Source of the DNA: Parabacteroides sp. FAFU027
Lineage (GTDB): Bacteria > Bacteroidota > Bacteroidia > Bacteroidales > UBA7332
NCBI RefSeq assembly: GCF_022808675.1
Contig: NZ_JAKZKV010000003.1
Span: 124,001 to 188,000 of the forward strand
Direction of reading: 5' to 3'
Length of the DNA stretch: 64,000 bases
Shown here: one piece after another, positions 1 to 6,938 of the stretch
Layout: every line of letters starts with the position of its first letter
How positions within the stretch are numbered: position 1 is the first letter of the stretch
Notes under the pieces: model-generated
Database searches by the model: none
What the model was told of the DNA's origin: nothing
The model's input: the letters and a program-made list of their open reading frames with translations, nothing else
Translations under genes and position numbers: made by a program

Positions 1-34
1 TTTGCAACGCGATTGAGAAAAACGATTGCTCCAC

Positions 35-108
35 GGTGTGGTAGTTCAGCTGGTTAGAATACCTGCCTGTCACGCAGGGGGTCGCGGGTTCGAGTCCCGT
101 CCATACCG
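35..108 (+). tRNA. tRNA-Asp (anticodon GTC), copy 1
   Basis: This 74-nt cloverleaf reads aspartate codons. The 7-bp acceptor stem is GGTGTGG (35-41) with CCATACC (101-107) and discriminator G108. The anticodon stem is CCTGC/GCAGG with anticodon GTC at 69-71, and the T-arm carries GGGTTCGAGTCCC. CCA is not encoded. The window starts inside its promoter: TTTG at 1-4 is the tail of the -7 box seen whole before copy 2. A short leader hairpin (CGATTG pairing with CGATTG through wobbles) precedes it. The gene body is identical to copy 2, but the terminator differs and a GIY-YIG nuclease ORF follows. Confidence 0.97.
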
Positions 109-113
109 CTAAA

Positions 114-143
114 AGCAGCTTAAATTATTAAGCTGCTTTTTTT
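114..143 (+). terminator. Terminator of tRNA-Asp copy 1
   Basis: A 10-bp stem (114-123 with 128-137), a 4-nt loop and a run of six Ts. It ends three bases before the ATG of the GIY-YIG ORF and differs from the terminator shared by the broken copy and copy 2. Confidence 0.85.
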
Positions 144-146
144 ATT

Positions 147-410
147 ATGCCATATTTTGTCTATATATTACAATCAACTGTAGATCAAAGCTATTATAAA
201 GGATTTACAGAAGATATTGCTAAGCGACTGGAACAACACAATAATGGTGAAAGTCGCTATACTAGTCGAAAAATGCCTTGGCAATTGGTATATTTAGAGG
301 AATTACCATCCAAACGCGAAGCTTTGATTCGTGAAAAACAGATAAAACGTTACAACTCCATTTATTTGCGCGAACTCATATCTAAGTATAAACAAAATTC
401 AGATGGTTAG
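147..410 (+). CDS. GIY-YIG nuclease family protein (UPF0213/YhbQ-like), tRNA-associated
   Basis: An 87-residue single-domain GIY-YIG protein, often mislabelled excinuclease ABC subunit C-like. The signature is visible as FVYIL (4-8) and YYKG (16-19). A conserved Arg lies in RLEQHN, and the likely metal-binding Glu lies in the KREALIREKQIK helix. It starts right behind the tRNA-Asp terminator with no visible promoter or ribosome binding site. Its last codons (QNSDG, stop) run into the D-arm of a broken tRNA-Asp copy. Known GIY-YIG proteins cut DNA; the position suggests, by inference, that this one took part in inserting the segment into a tRNA gene. Expression is unproven. Confidence 0.85.
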   Translation: MPYFVYILQSTVDQSYYKGFTEDIAKRLEQHNNGESRYTSRKMPWQLVYLEELPSKREALIREKQIKRYNSIYLRELISKYKQNSDG

Positions 411-466
411 AAGACCGGCCTGTCATCTCGCCTGTGGCGAGACGGGTTCGAGTCCCGTCCATACCG
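398..466 (+). pseudogene. Displaced, broken tRNA-Asp copy
   Basis: From the D-arm (TTCAGATGGTTAGAA) to the acceptor 3' strand CCATACCG this matches tRNA-Asp, including an intact T-arm. It lacks the first ten bases. The anticodon arm keeps the left strand CCGGC and CTGTCAT, but the right strand is replaced by a hairpin (427-443, CTCGCC/GGCGAG), so it cannot fold as a tRNA. Its left strand CCGGC differs from the CCTGC of the two intact copies. The ORF stop codon of the GIY-YIG gene lies in its D-loop. The following terminator is nearly identical to that of copy 2. Confidence 0.8.
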
Positions 467-469
467 CAA

Positions 470-496
470 AAAGGAAGTCGAAAGGCTTCCTTTTTT
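470..496 (+). terminator. Terminator behind the broken tRNA-Asp copy
   Basis: A 10-bp stem AAAGGAAGTC/GGCTTCCTTT with a GAAA tetraloop and a T-run. It is the same element as at 701-728, so the 3' half of the broken tRNA and its terminator form a duplicate of the copy-2 3' region. Confidence 0.8.
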
Positions 497-561
497 GTTT
501 TCAATAACTCTTGATTTTGAAGTTTACAATACAATTATATTTCAACTTTGATAGGACATAA

Positions 562-593
562 TTTGCATAGTTAAAATATTGGTTCTATCTTTG
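562..593 (+). promoter_or_regulatory. Promoter of tRNA-Asp copy 2
   Basis: A textbook Bacteroidetes sigma-ABfr promoter: -33 box TTTG at 562-565, 20-bp spacer, -7 box TATCTTTG at 586-593. Transcription should start near 600, which gives a leader of about 24 nt holding a CAATTG/CAATTG hairpin before the tRNA at 624. Confidence 0.85.
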
Positions 594-623
594 CAACGCA
601 ATTGAGAAACACAATTGCTCCAC

Positions 624-697
624 GGTGTGGTAGTTCAGCTGGTTAGAATACCTGCCTGTCACGCAGGGGGTCGCGGGTTCGAGTCCCGTCCATACCG
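624..697 (+). tRNA. tRNA-Asp (anticodon GTC), copy 2
   Basis: Identical in sequence to the copy at 35-108, with GGTGTGG/CCATACC acceptor stem, GTC anticodon and discriminator G697. It has a complete promoter (562-593) and its own GAAA-tetraloop terminator (701-728). It appears to be the undisturbed copy at this locus. Confidence 0.97.
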
Positions 698-700
698 CAA

Positions 701-728
701 AAAGGAAGTCGAAAGGCTTCCTTTTTTT
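701..728 (+). terminator. Terminator of tRNA-Asp copy 2
   Basis: Stem AAAGGAAGTC/GGCTTCCTTT closed by GAAA, followed by seven Ts. Duplicated at 470-496. Confidence 0.85.
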
Positions 729-867
729 GTTTCCGATAATTCTATTTACAACTTACTGAAAACAGGTTTTGAAGTGCGCTAAATCCCTTTGCGTTTTATC
801 ATCTTCGCGTTCAATACAGACCAATAACACTCTCTTTCTGCTTTATAGCCAAATCGTGCTTTTTTCG

Positions 868-875
868 TACTTTTG
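868..875 (+). promoter_or_regulatory. -7 promoter box upstream of aguA
   Basis: TACTTTTG matches the TAnnTTTG box. It lies 34 nt before the aguA start. No clear -33 TTTG is visible at the right spacing. Confidence 0.5.
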
Positions 876-909
876 CATTCCGATAACTTATTGACATCAT
901 ATAAAGAAC

Positions 910-1938
910 ATGACATCTCCCCAAATCATATTTCCAGCCGAATGGGCGCCGCAAAGCGCCGTTCAACTGACGTGGCCGCACGAGAACACAGACTGGTGCG
1001 ATATGCTCGACGAAGTGATTCCCTGCTTTGTGAATATTGCCCGCGAAGTAACTCGTCGCCAGAAACTGATTATCGTTTGTCACGACATCAATGAGGTGAA
1101 ACTGCAGTTGGGCGAAATCTCCCTGGACAATATCATCTTCCGTCAAATGGAGACCAACGATACCTGGGCGCGTGACCACGGAGCCATTTCCGTTTTGATG
1201 GATGGAAAGCCAACTATACTTGATTTTACTTTCAACGGTTGGGGAATGAAGTTTGCCGCTAATCACGACAACCAGATTACGAAGAAACTTTATGCAACGA
1301 ATGTCTTTGCACCGGAAGTAAAATATGAAAACCGGTTGCGCTTCGTATTGGAAGGGGGAAGCCTGGAGTCGGATGGAAAAGGCGTGCTGCTGACCACTTC
1401 CGAATGTTTGTTGTCGGAAAACCGCAACAACATGTCCCGCGAGGAGATGGAGCAATACCTGAAAGAGAATCTCGGTCTGCATACCATCCACTGGCTCGAC
1501 CACGGTTATCTGGCCGGAGACGATACCGACAGTCACGTGGATACCTTGGCTCGCTTGTGCAGTGAGTCGGTGATTGCTTATGTCAAATGCGACGACACCA
1601 CCGATGAGCATTATTCTGCCCTCAAAAAGATGGAAGAGGAGCTGCTACAACTTCGTCAAACCAATGGACAGCCCTACGAGTTAATCGCCTTACCCATGGC
1701 TGATGCGGTCTATTGTGAAGAGGAACGCATTCCGGCCACGTATGCGAATTTCCTGATTATAAACGGAGCGGTACTGTTGCCTACCTACGATTCCCCGAAA
1801 GATGCAATCGCCATCAGTCAACTGCAAAAAGCATTTCCAGACCGAGAGATTATCGGAATCAATTGCCTGTCGCTCATCAAACAGCACGGTTCATTGCATT
1901 GCGTGACGATGCAATACCCGGCGGGATTTGTTTTGTAA
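910..1938 (+). CDS. aguA: Agmatine deiminase
   Basis: Converts agmatine to N-carbamoylputrescine and ammonia, the first step of the agmatine route to putrescine, in the cytosol. The 342-residue protein is a peptidyl-arginine deiminase/AguA family member (PF04371) of normal length. Visible active-site elements are WARDHG (86-91), the LEGGSLESDG loop around 147-156, His209 in DSHVDT and the C-terminal nucleophile Cys331 in GSLHCVT. There is no signal peptide. The start is the first Met, 34 nt behind a -7 box. The next gene, 48 nt downstream on the same strand, encodes the enzyme for the following step, so the two form an operon. Confidence 0.95.
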   Translation: MTSPQIIFPAEWAPQSAVQLTWPHENTDWCDMLDEVIPCFVNIAREVTRRQKLIIVCHDINEVKLQLGEISLDNIIFRQMETNDTWARDHGAISVLMDGKPTILDFTFNGWGMKFAANHDNQITKKLYATNVFAPEVKYENRLRFVLEGGSLESDGKGVLLTTSECLLSENRNNMSREEMEQYLKENLGLHTIHWLDHGYLAGDDTDSHVDTLARLCSESVIAYVKCDDTTDEHYSALKKMEEELLQLRQTNGQPYELIALPMADAVYCEEERIPATYANFLIINGAVLLPTYDSPKDAIAISQLQKAFPDREIIGINCLSLIKQHGSLHCVTMQYPAGFVL

Positions 1939-1986
1939 AATCGCCTTCGGAAATCACCCATTCATAAACTCATTATTTCAGATAAA

Positions 1987-2862
1987 ATGAAAGTCGGACT
2001 TATCCAACAATCCAATACAGCCGATATCCGTGCGAATATTGAAAAGCTGAAGAAAAATATTACCACTTGCGCTCAGCAGGGCTGCGAACTGGTGGTGCTG
2101 CAGGAATTGCACAACGGACTGTACTTCTGTCAGACGGAGAATCCGGACGTATTTGACCAGGCGGAAACTATCCCCGGCCCATCTACGACCGAATTTGGCA
2201 AACTGGCTGCCGAACTGGGCATCGTACTAGTGCTTTCCCTGTTCGAAAAACGCGCTCCGGGTCTTTACCACAATACTGCTGTGGTTATCGAAAAAGACGG
2301 AAGCATTGCCGGAAAATACCGCAAGATGCACATCCCCGATGACCCTGCCTATTACGAGAAATTCTACTTTACGCCGGGTGATTTGGGATTCAACCCGATT
2401 GAAACTTCGGTGGGTAAACTGGGTGTACTGGTTTGTTGGGACCAATGGTATCCGGAAGCAGCCCGCCTGATGGCACTGGCAGGTGCAGAGATGCTGATTT
2501 ATCCAACTGCCATTGGTTGGGAATCGACAGACCCGGAAGAGGAGAAACAACGCCAGCTCAATGCATGGATTATTTCGCAACGAGGACACGCTGTGGCAAA
2601 CGGCCTTCCGGTCATCTCATGTAACCGCATCGGTCACGAAGCAGACCCTTCGGGAGTGACCAACGGTATTCAGTTTTGGGGAAATAGCTTCGTGGCAGGC
2701 CCGCAAGGCGAATTTATCGCGCAGGCAGGCAACAGCGATGAGGAGATTCTCATTGTAGATATTGACAAGTCGCGCACCGAAGCGGTTCGTCGCATGTGGC
2801 CTTTCTTCCGCGACCGCCGCATTGATGAATTTGGCGAAATCACCCGCAGATACCGGGATTAA
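1987..2862 (+). CDS. aguB: N-carbamoylputrescine amidase
   Basis: Hydrolyses N-carbamoylputrescine to putrescine, CO2 and ammonia, completing the route begun by the upstream deiminase. The 291-residue protein is a carbon-nitrogen hydrolase of the nitrilase superfamily. The catalytic triad is visible: Glu40 in LQELHNG, Lys113 in YRKMHIP and Cys150 in VLVCWDQWYPEA. This last motif is typical of AguB. It is cytosolic with no signal peptide. It lies 48 nt behind aguA and ends just before a strong hairpin. Confidence 0.95.
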   Translation: MKVGLIQQSNTADIRANIEKLKKNITTCAQQGCELVVLQELHNGLYFCQTENPDVFDQAETIPGPSTTEFGKLAAELGIVLVLSLFEKRAPGLYHNTAVVIEKDGSIAGKYRKMHIPDDPAYYEKFYFTPGDLGFNPIETSVGKLGVLVCWDQWYPEAARLMALAGAEMLIYPTAIGWESTDPEEEKQRQLNAWIISQRGHAVANGLPVISCNRIGHEADPSGVTNGIQFWGNSFVAGPQGEFIAQAGNSDEEILIVDIDKSRTEAVRRMWPFFRDRRIDEFGEITRRYRD

Positions 2863-2874
2863 GATACAACAAAA

Positions 2875-2911
2875 TTAAACCTGACAGGATTCTATAACCT
2901 GTCAGGTTTAA
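2875..2911. terminator. Hairpin after aguB, AACCTGACAGG palindrome family
   Basis: A 14-bp perfect stem (2875-2888 with 2898-2911) around a 9-nt loop, between the convergent aguB and nitroreductase genes. The core belongs to a palindrome family found again at 35471-35507 and 51375-51415. There is no good T-run, so it may act as a bidirectional terminator or as a dispersed repeat. Confidence 0.6.
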
Positions 2912-2947
2912 CCAACAACCTTCACCTCTCTCCTACTTTATATTTTC

Positions 2948-3574
2948 CTATCGAAAGATAAACATTGCTTTGGCCGATTTGCGCACCTTTTTCGCTTTGG
3001 CCAGATGGTCTTTTGCCTCATCGCGATTACCCAACGCCAGCAAAACCACGCTGTGCAATCCCATTTCGCCTAATCCCAGAATCTCATCCAGCAACTCAGG
3101 TACAAACCCCTCTATTGGCGTTGCATCCACCTTTTCGAATGCTGCGGCAGTGATGCTGATTCCCAGAGCGATGTATGCCTGACGCGCCGTCCATTGCAGG
3201 TAACGCTCACGGGGCAATTCCTGAACATTGGAAATCATTGACTTATAACCGGCCAGATTTTCCACCGGAATATCCCGTTCGGTAGCTACACGGTGAATAT
3301 ATTCGTCCACCTCTTCCTGTTTCACATCCGTGCGGACGGCAAAAACCAATACATGCGACCCTTCCACAATCTGTGGCTGCTGGCAGGCCTTTTCATGAAT
3401 CTTTTCTCTTAATGTCTTGTCCGACACGACGACCACTTTAAAGGGCTGTAACCCCAATGAGGTCGGGGTAAGGCGGATGGACTCCAGGATGGTCTCTACT
3501 TTTTCAGCCTCAACAGGCTGTCCGTTCATTCGCTTGGTGGCATAGCGCCACTTCAGGGCTTCTATCAAATTCAT
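2948..3574 (-). CDS. NAD(P)H-dependent nitroreductase family protein (NfsB-like)
   Basis: A 208-residue FMN-dependent nitroreductase-fold oxidoreductase. The N-terminal RYATKRM and the SIRLTPTSLGLQPFKVVVV stretch (about 33-51) match the FMN-binding start of NfsB/DrgA-type enzymes. The C-terminal glycine-rich EILGLGEMGLHSVVLLALG completes the fold. Such enzymes reduce quinones or nitroaromatics with NAD(P)H; the natural substrate cannot be told from sequence. There is no signal peptide, so it is cytosolic. It is convergent with aguAB and appears to be a single-gene unit. Confidence 0.88.
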   Translation of the reverse strand: MNLIEALKWRYATKRMNGQPVEAEKVETILESIRLTPTSLGLQPFKVVVVSDKTLREKIHEKACQQPQIVEGSHVLVFAVRTDVKQEEVDEYIHRVATERDIPVENLAGYKSMISNVQELPRERYLQWTARQAYIALGISITAAAFEKVDATPIEGFVPELLDEILGLGEMGLHSVVLLALGNRDEAKDHLAKAKKVRKSAKAMFIFR

Positions 3575-4054
3575 TTGCTATAATATGTAAGTTAAACACG
3601 TAGTCAATAAACAATCGAAAAGCGAAATTGTCGCTGGAAAGTGGCTTCAACCGGCTTGTTTTTAGATAAGTTATGCCGGATGTTTTGGGTTGTTAAATGC
3701 GGACTCCCCTTATATTGGTATCATGATGTGAAAGTTTTTGGACGGTCTCTTCGTTTGAATATCTTTATCCTTCTCTCTTTTCCATCATTTACCAACAACC
3801 AAAACTTCTTTGTTTTATACTTAATTCCAGACAAAGCCAAAACACCTCATATATTTTTTGCAAAAAAAAGAGTCGCAAACAACCGCATTGTTAAATTTAT
3901 TCTTATACATTTGCAAATGACCGGTTGGTTGTAGTTATTCAATCGACTATCAATTTTCTCACGCTAAAACTTTTCACACCATTGCCGCGCTGCCTGCCAT
4001 AACAGCAACGCAATGAAACTTTCCAATTGTATAACCTCAAAAACTTTTAGAACT
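3575..4054. other. Intergenic stretch, no convincing gene
   Basis: About 480 bp between the divergent nitroreductase and the next plus-strand gene. An open frame at 3641-3934 looks like chance: it is rich in Phe, Leu and Asn, and no domain is recognisable. A possible -7 box TACATTTG lies at 3906-3913, with no well-spaced -33 box. That would give the downstream gene a leader of roughly 140 nt. Confidence 0.5.
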
Positions 4055-4519
4055 ATGGCACAAAACCTCGTTTCAGCAACGCTTTCGGCAGAAACCGCCG
4101 AGCTAGTAAAACAAGATCTGGCTTCTGCTAAATCAAAGCTCGATTTTCTGATCACTCTACAGGGACAGGACATCCTTTCGCTGATCAAAGTGGGCAACAC
4201 CTTTCTGCCTTTTATCGAAAAGGCATATCAGGCAGCCCTCGATCATCCGGAAATCCTCCCCGGGGTCTTCGACAAGAATGAGTTTGCCCGTGATTGCGAA
4301 CTAATCAAATCGATTCGCCCTATCCTTAACCAGATCAACGAACTGGCCGAAAGTCTTCAAAATACCTTCTTCGCGGCCACGAGCGATGCGATGGTGGGAG
4401 CACTCGAAGTTTATTCGGCAGTGAAGCAAAACCGCGATAAAGTACCCGGCCTCAACGTGGTCGCGGACGAGATGGCGGTCTTCTTCAAGAAGGCGCCAAA
4501 GAAAGTGAGCGCTAACTAG
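4055..4519 (+). CDS. Conserved hypothetical protein, all-helical Bacteroidetes family
   Basis: A 154-residue soluble, predicted helical protein beginning MAQNLVSATLSAETAELVKQ. I chose the internal Met at 4055 because related proteins, as I recall them, start M-A-x-N-L-(V/I)-x-A-x-L. An upstream Met at 4013 would add 14 residues. The family is common in Bacteroidetes and, to my knowledge, has no assigned function. It ends with a Lys-rich tail (FFKKAPKKVSAN). There are no signal peptide or membrane segments. The stop codon is followed without any gap by thirteen 21-bp repeats. Confidence 0.7.
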   Translation: MAQNLVSATLSAETAELVKQDLASAKSKLDFLITLQGQDILSLIKVGNTFLPFIEKAYQAALDHPEILPGVFDKNEFARDCELIKSIRPILNQINELAESLQNTFFAATSDAMVGALEVYSAVKQNRDKVPGLNVVADEMAVFFKKAPKKVSAN

Positions 4520-4791
4520 ACGGTCGGAAGCGACAAATTAACGCTCCGGAGCGACAGATTGACGCTTCGGAGCGTCTTTTTGTCGGTCCCGACCGATAGA
4601 TTGTCGGTCCGAACCGACAGATTAGCGCTCCCGACCGTCAGTTTATCGCTCTTGACCGATAATTTGTCGCTCTCGACCGTCAACTTGACGCTTCCGACCG
4701 ATAAGTTATCGCTTCCGAGCGTCAGTTTGTCGCTCCGGAGCGATAGATTGACGCTCTTGACCGATAAATTGGCGGTCCGATCCGCTAAACT
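4519..4791. repeat. Array A: 13 tandem 21-bp palindromic units
   Basis: Thirteen back-to-back units of exactly 21 bp start at the last base of the preceding stop codon. Each unit is roughly (G/A)NCG(C/G)TCNNGA(C/G)CGNCA followed by an A/T-rich end, with an inner dyad. Arms change together in several units: TCGGTC pairs with GACCGA (4582-4602) and TCGCTC with GAGCGA (4729-4749). Other units mix the two arm types. Because 21 is a multiple of 3, the frame stays open (4559-4858) and encodes 7-residue repeats; this is probably incidental. No spacers, so not CRISPR. Confidence 0.9.
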
Positions 4792-4806
4792 GGCACTCGC
4801 ACCCTG

Positions 4807-4951
4807 GCGCGGGTTTAGCGATAGCGTAACCCGTGCCCAAAATAAAGACAGCTTGTAGCTGTCGCATGTAAAAAATAGAATTCTCCGAATTCTTAAACAG
4901 CTACAAGCTGTTTAGATTTCCAGCACAAGTTACGCTTCGCTAAACTTGCGC
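4807..4951. repeat. REPIN-like nested inverted hairpins
   Basis: Four hairpins are arranged as a mirror image. The outer pair is 4807-4836 (core GTTTAGCGATAGCGTAAC) and 4923-4951 (core GTTACGCTTCGCTAAAC), which are near reverse complements. The inner pair is 4847-4863 (GACAGCT/AGCTGTC) and 4895-4913 (AAACAGCT/AGCTGTTT), also reverse complements of each other. A fifth small palindrome, AGAATTC/GAATTCT at 4877-4893, sits in the middle. No transposase is nearby. Confidence 0.7.
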
Positions 4952-4998
4952 TAAAGAGCGGTAAAAAAGGAAAAATCAAAACTCAACGTCTTATCATT

Positions 4999-6180
4999 AT
5001 GAAATCTAAAAAAGAACAAGGAATCAAATTATTAGAAAATGTATTCATTGATCTAGAAAATCCAAAGAATACACTTTTTAATGCAGTTCAAAAATTGAAT
5101 AGAATAGGACATCTTCTAAACGAAGAAGATCTTTTAATTTGGACAGAAATTGAATTAGGTAATGATAAATACACCAAACCTCTAAAAGATCTATTAACAA
5201 GTATTCGTTTAGATGAAAAAGCAGATGAAATAGCGAGAAAACTATTTCTTGACTCACAAGCTAAACTTAAAGAACTCGGTATTCATCTAGGTAAAACTAT
5301 TTCAATTGAAGAATTAGAAGCAAGATCCACAAAAGCTGGTGGTGGTTTAGAAAATATTGGTTTTATAGAAGAGAGGTATAATGATTTAGTCAAATCAAGA
5401 CGTAACAATGACTCTATCTATTATAAATCAAATCTTACAACAACAATCTCAATTGTAAAAACTGAGGCATATAAAAAAGCCGCATTCTATCATAAAAAAT
5501 ATGCATTCGAGGGTTTACCGGAAAGTGTTTTTCAAATCTTGAAGACTCAAGTCGAAGATAAATTACTTGATATTAATCCTGAAATTGCAGAAATGTTGAT
5601 GTTAGCTTTCAAATCTGTTTCTTCTGACAAACAAGAAGAATGGGCTCAAGCTTTAACCAGTTGCCGTCGTTTTTTTGAAAAACTCGCTGACTCTTTATAT
5701 CCTGCAACGGAGGAAAAAATAAATGGAAGAAGTCTTTCTCAAAATAACTATATCAATCGTATTTGGGCTTATATGGATAAATGTATTGAAAGTGATTCAG
5801 ATAGAGAACTTGCAAAAAGTCATGTTGATTTTATTGGATCATACCTTCAAAAACTCTATAAGATAACAAATAAAGGAGTACACTCTGACTTAAATAGGTT
5901 TGATGCTCTCAAAACGATAATGCATATTTATTTACTATGCGCTGATTTATTAAACTATCTTGACAACAAACTATTTATGAAGCCAATTCCGAATATACAT
6001 ACTGCAACCTTAGACGAACTGGAAGTTGTTGGCGAGATATCAAAAAATCTTGCTAAAGAAATAATTAAGCTTCGAGTTTCAACCCGAGAAATAACAGAAG
6101 ACTCATTAAAACAACTTCCAGGAATGGGGACAAAGACTCTAAAAAAGTTTCTATCAAATGTATCAATAGAATCACTTTAA
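4999..6180 (+). CDS. AbiTii-like N-terminal domain protein with C-terminal helix-hairpin-helix
   Basis: A 393-residue cytosolic protein. Residues about 8-65 (KLLENVFIDLENPKNTLF, LNRIGHLLNEEDLLIWTEIE) resemble the AbiTii domain linked to phage abortive infection. The middle is helical and contains KLADSLYPAT and NKGVHSDLNRF, patterns seen in HEPN-like proteins, but no clear RX4-6H motif. The last 65 residues (NIHTATLDELEVVG, LKQLPGMGTKTLKKF) form a tandem helix-hairpin-helix, suggesting DNA binding. The gene is much more A/T-rich than its neighbours and lies between repeats, which fits acquired DNA. A defence role is inference only; no partner gene is visible. Confidence 0.65.
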   Translation: MKSKKEQGIKLLENVFIDLENPKNTLFNAVQKLNRIGHLLNEEDLLIWTEIELGNDKYTKPLKDLLTSIRLDEKADEIARKLFLDSQAKLKELGIHLGKTISIEELEARSTKAGGGLENIGFIEERYNDLVKSRRNNDSIYYKSNLTTTISIVKTEAYKKAAFYHKKYAFEGLPESVFQILKTQVEDKLLDINPEIAEMLMLAFKSVSSDKQEEWAQALTSCRRFFEKLADSLYPATEEKINGRSLSQNNYINRIWAYMDKCIESDSDRELAKSHVDFIGSYLQKLYKITNKGVHSDLNRFDALKTIMHIYLLCADLLNYLDNKLFMKPIPNIHTATLDELEVVGEISKNLAKEIIKLRVSTREITEDSLKQLPGMGTKTLKKFLSNVSIESL

Positions 6181-6228
6181 GAAAATCTGGAACTATCTTC
6201 AAATCAAAATCTTTGGCAATACAGACAA

Positions 6229-6263
6229 ACAGCGAAGGCAGTCCCACTCCCTTCGCTGTGTTA
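6229..6263. terminator. Bidirectional terminator between convergent genes
   Basis: A 10-bp stem ACAGCGAAGG (6229-6238) / CCTTCGCTGT (6250-6259) between the AbiTii-like gene and the minus-strand nitroreductase. Confidence 0.55.
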
Positions 6264-6267
6264 GTTC

Positions 6268-6876
6268 CTACTTCTTATACCCCACCGTCTGAGCCAGTAT
6301 CGGCACCTGATTCTCATTCAGGGAAAGGGCGGGCGCGAGCGCCTTCGCATCAAACATGCCCCGCACCACCGTAATCAATCCCTCTGAAGCACAGAAGAGA
6401 TAGATATTCTGCGAGATAAATCCGCTGTTCGTATGCGAGCTTTCCAGGTCGGAACCTTTCGATTTATCAGCCACAAAGATGATGTTCACCGGCGCAATCG
6501 ACACAAACGGTTGCATACCGGCAGCCTTGCGGTTGTCCTGATTCGAGACCTGCTTCAGGAGGTTGTTTTGGGCATCATAAAGATACGAACCGTTCTTCAT
6601 CACCACATAAAGCTCCAGCTCCTGCTTGTTGCGCGACGATGGCGCGGTGCGTTTATCCGCACGGTTATAGCCCCACGCCGCCCAGAGGAGGTTCGACAAG
6701 GTCTGGTTGTCCAGCTCCTTTTCGCTGAAATCACGATTGGACTGGCGCTTACTCAACGCCTCCATCAATGGCATCCCGCCGGTCGTTTTGGGTTTCGGTA
6801 ATTGGATGTCCTGCGCCGCCATCGTCATCACGAAAGCCAGCAGAAGTGACGAAATGGAAAATGTTCTTTTTGTCAT
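6268..6876 (-). CDS. Secreted SagB/ThcOx-type nitroreductase-fold protein
   Basis: A 202-residue protein with an N-terminal signal peptide (SSLLLAFVMTMAAQ, cleavage about residue 21). The fold is recognised from the SagB-type nitroreductase pattern: MEALSKRQSNRDFSEKEL (38-55), LLWAAWGYNR and the APSSRNKQELELYVV segment. Family members bind FMN; a periplasmic location for a flavin enzyme is less usual but common for this subgroup in Bacteroidetes. The substrate is unknown. It is a single gene with a long, repeat-bearing upstream region. Confidence 0.82.
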   Translation of the reverse strand: MTKRTFSISSLLLAFVMTMAAQDIQLPKPKTTGGMPLMEALSKRQSNRDFSEKELDNQTLSNLLWAAWGYNRADKRTAPSSRNKQELELYVVMKNGSYLYDAQNNLLKQVSNQDNRKAAGMQPFVSIAPVNIIFVADKSKGSDLESSHTNSGFISQNIYLFCASEGLITVVRGMFDAKALAPALSLNENQVPILAQTVGYKK

Positions 6877-6938
6877 AGTATAATGTGTATTAAGTGAAAA
6901 CTTTCTCTTAATAAAGAAACCGAAGTAAGTTTATTTCT

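Noticed and set aside
398-466. Functional third tRNA-Asp or an unusual tRNA
   Set aside because: No acceptor 5' strand exists and the right half of the anticodon stem is replaced by a separate hairpin, so no cloverleaf forms.
811-1611. 266-residue minus-strand open frame opposite aguA
   Set aside because: Shadow of aguA. The plus-strand protein has all family motifs, and the minus-strand translation has none.
3641-3934. 97-residue open frame upstream of the hypothetical gene
   Set aside because: Low-complexity Phe/Asn/Leu-rich translation in A/T-rich DNA, no domain and no promoter; it overlaps the leader of the downstream gene.
4519-4791. CRISPR-like array
   Set aside because: Units are contiguous with no unique spacers, the units themselves vary, and no cas genes are present. 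The same applies to arrays B, C and D.
4559-4858. 99-residue open frame of heptad repeats over array A
   Set aside because: It is a by-product of the 21-bp period, which keeps any stop-free frame open. It starts inside a repeat unit, has no promoter or recognisable domain, and the dyads explain the sequence better.
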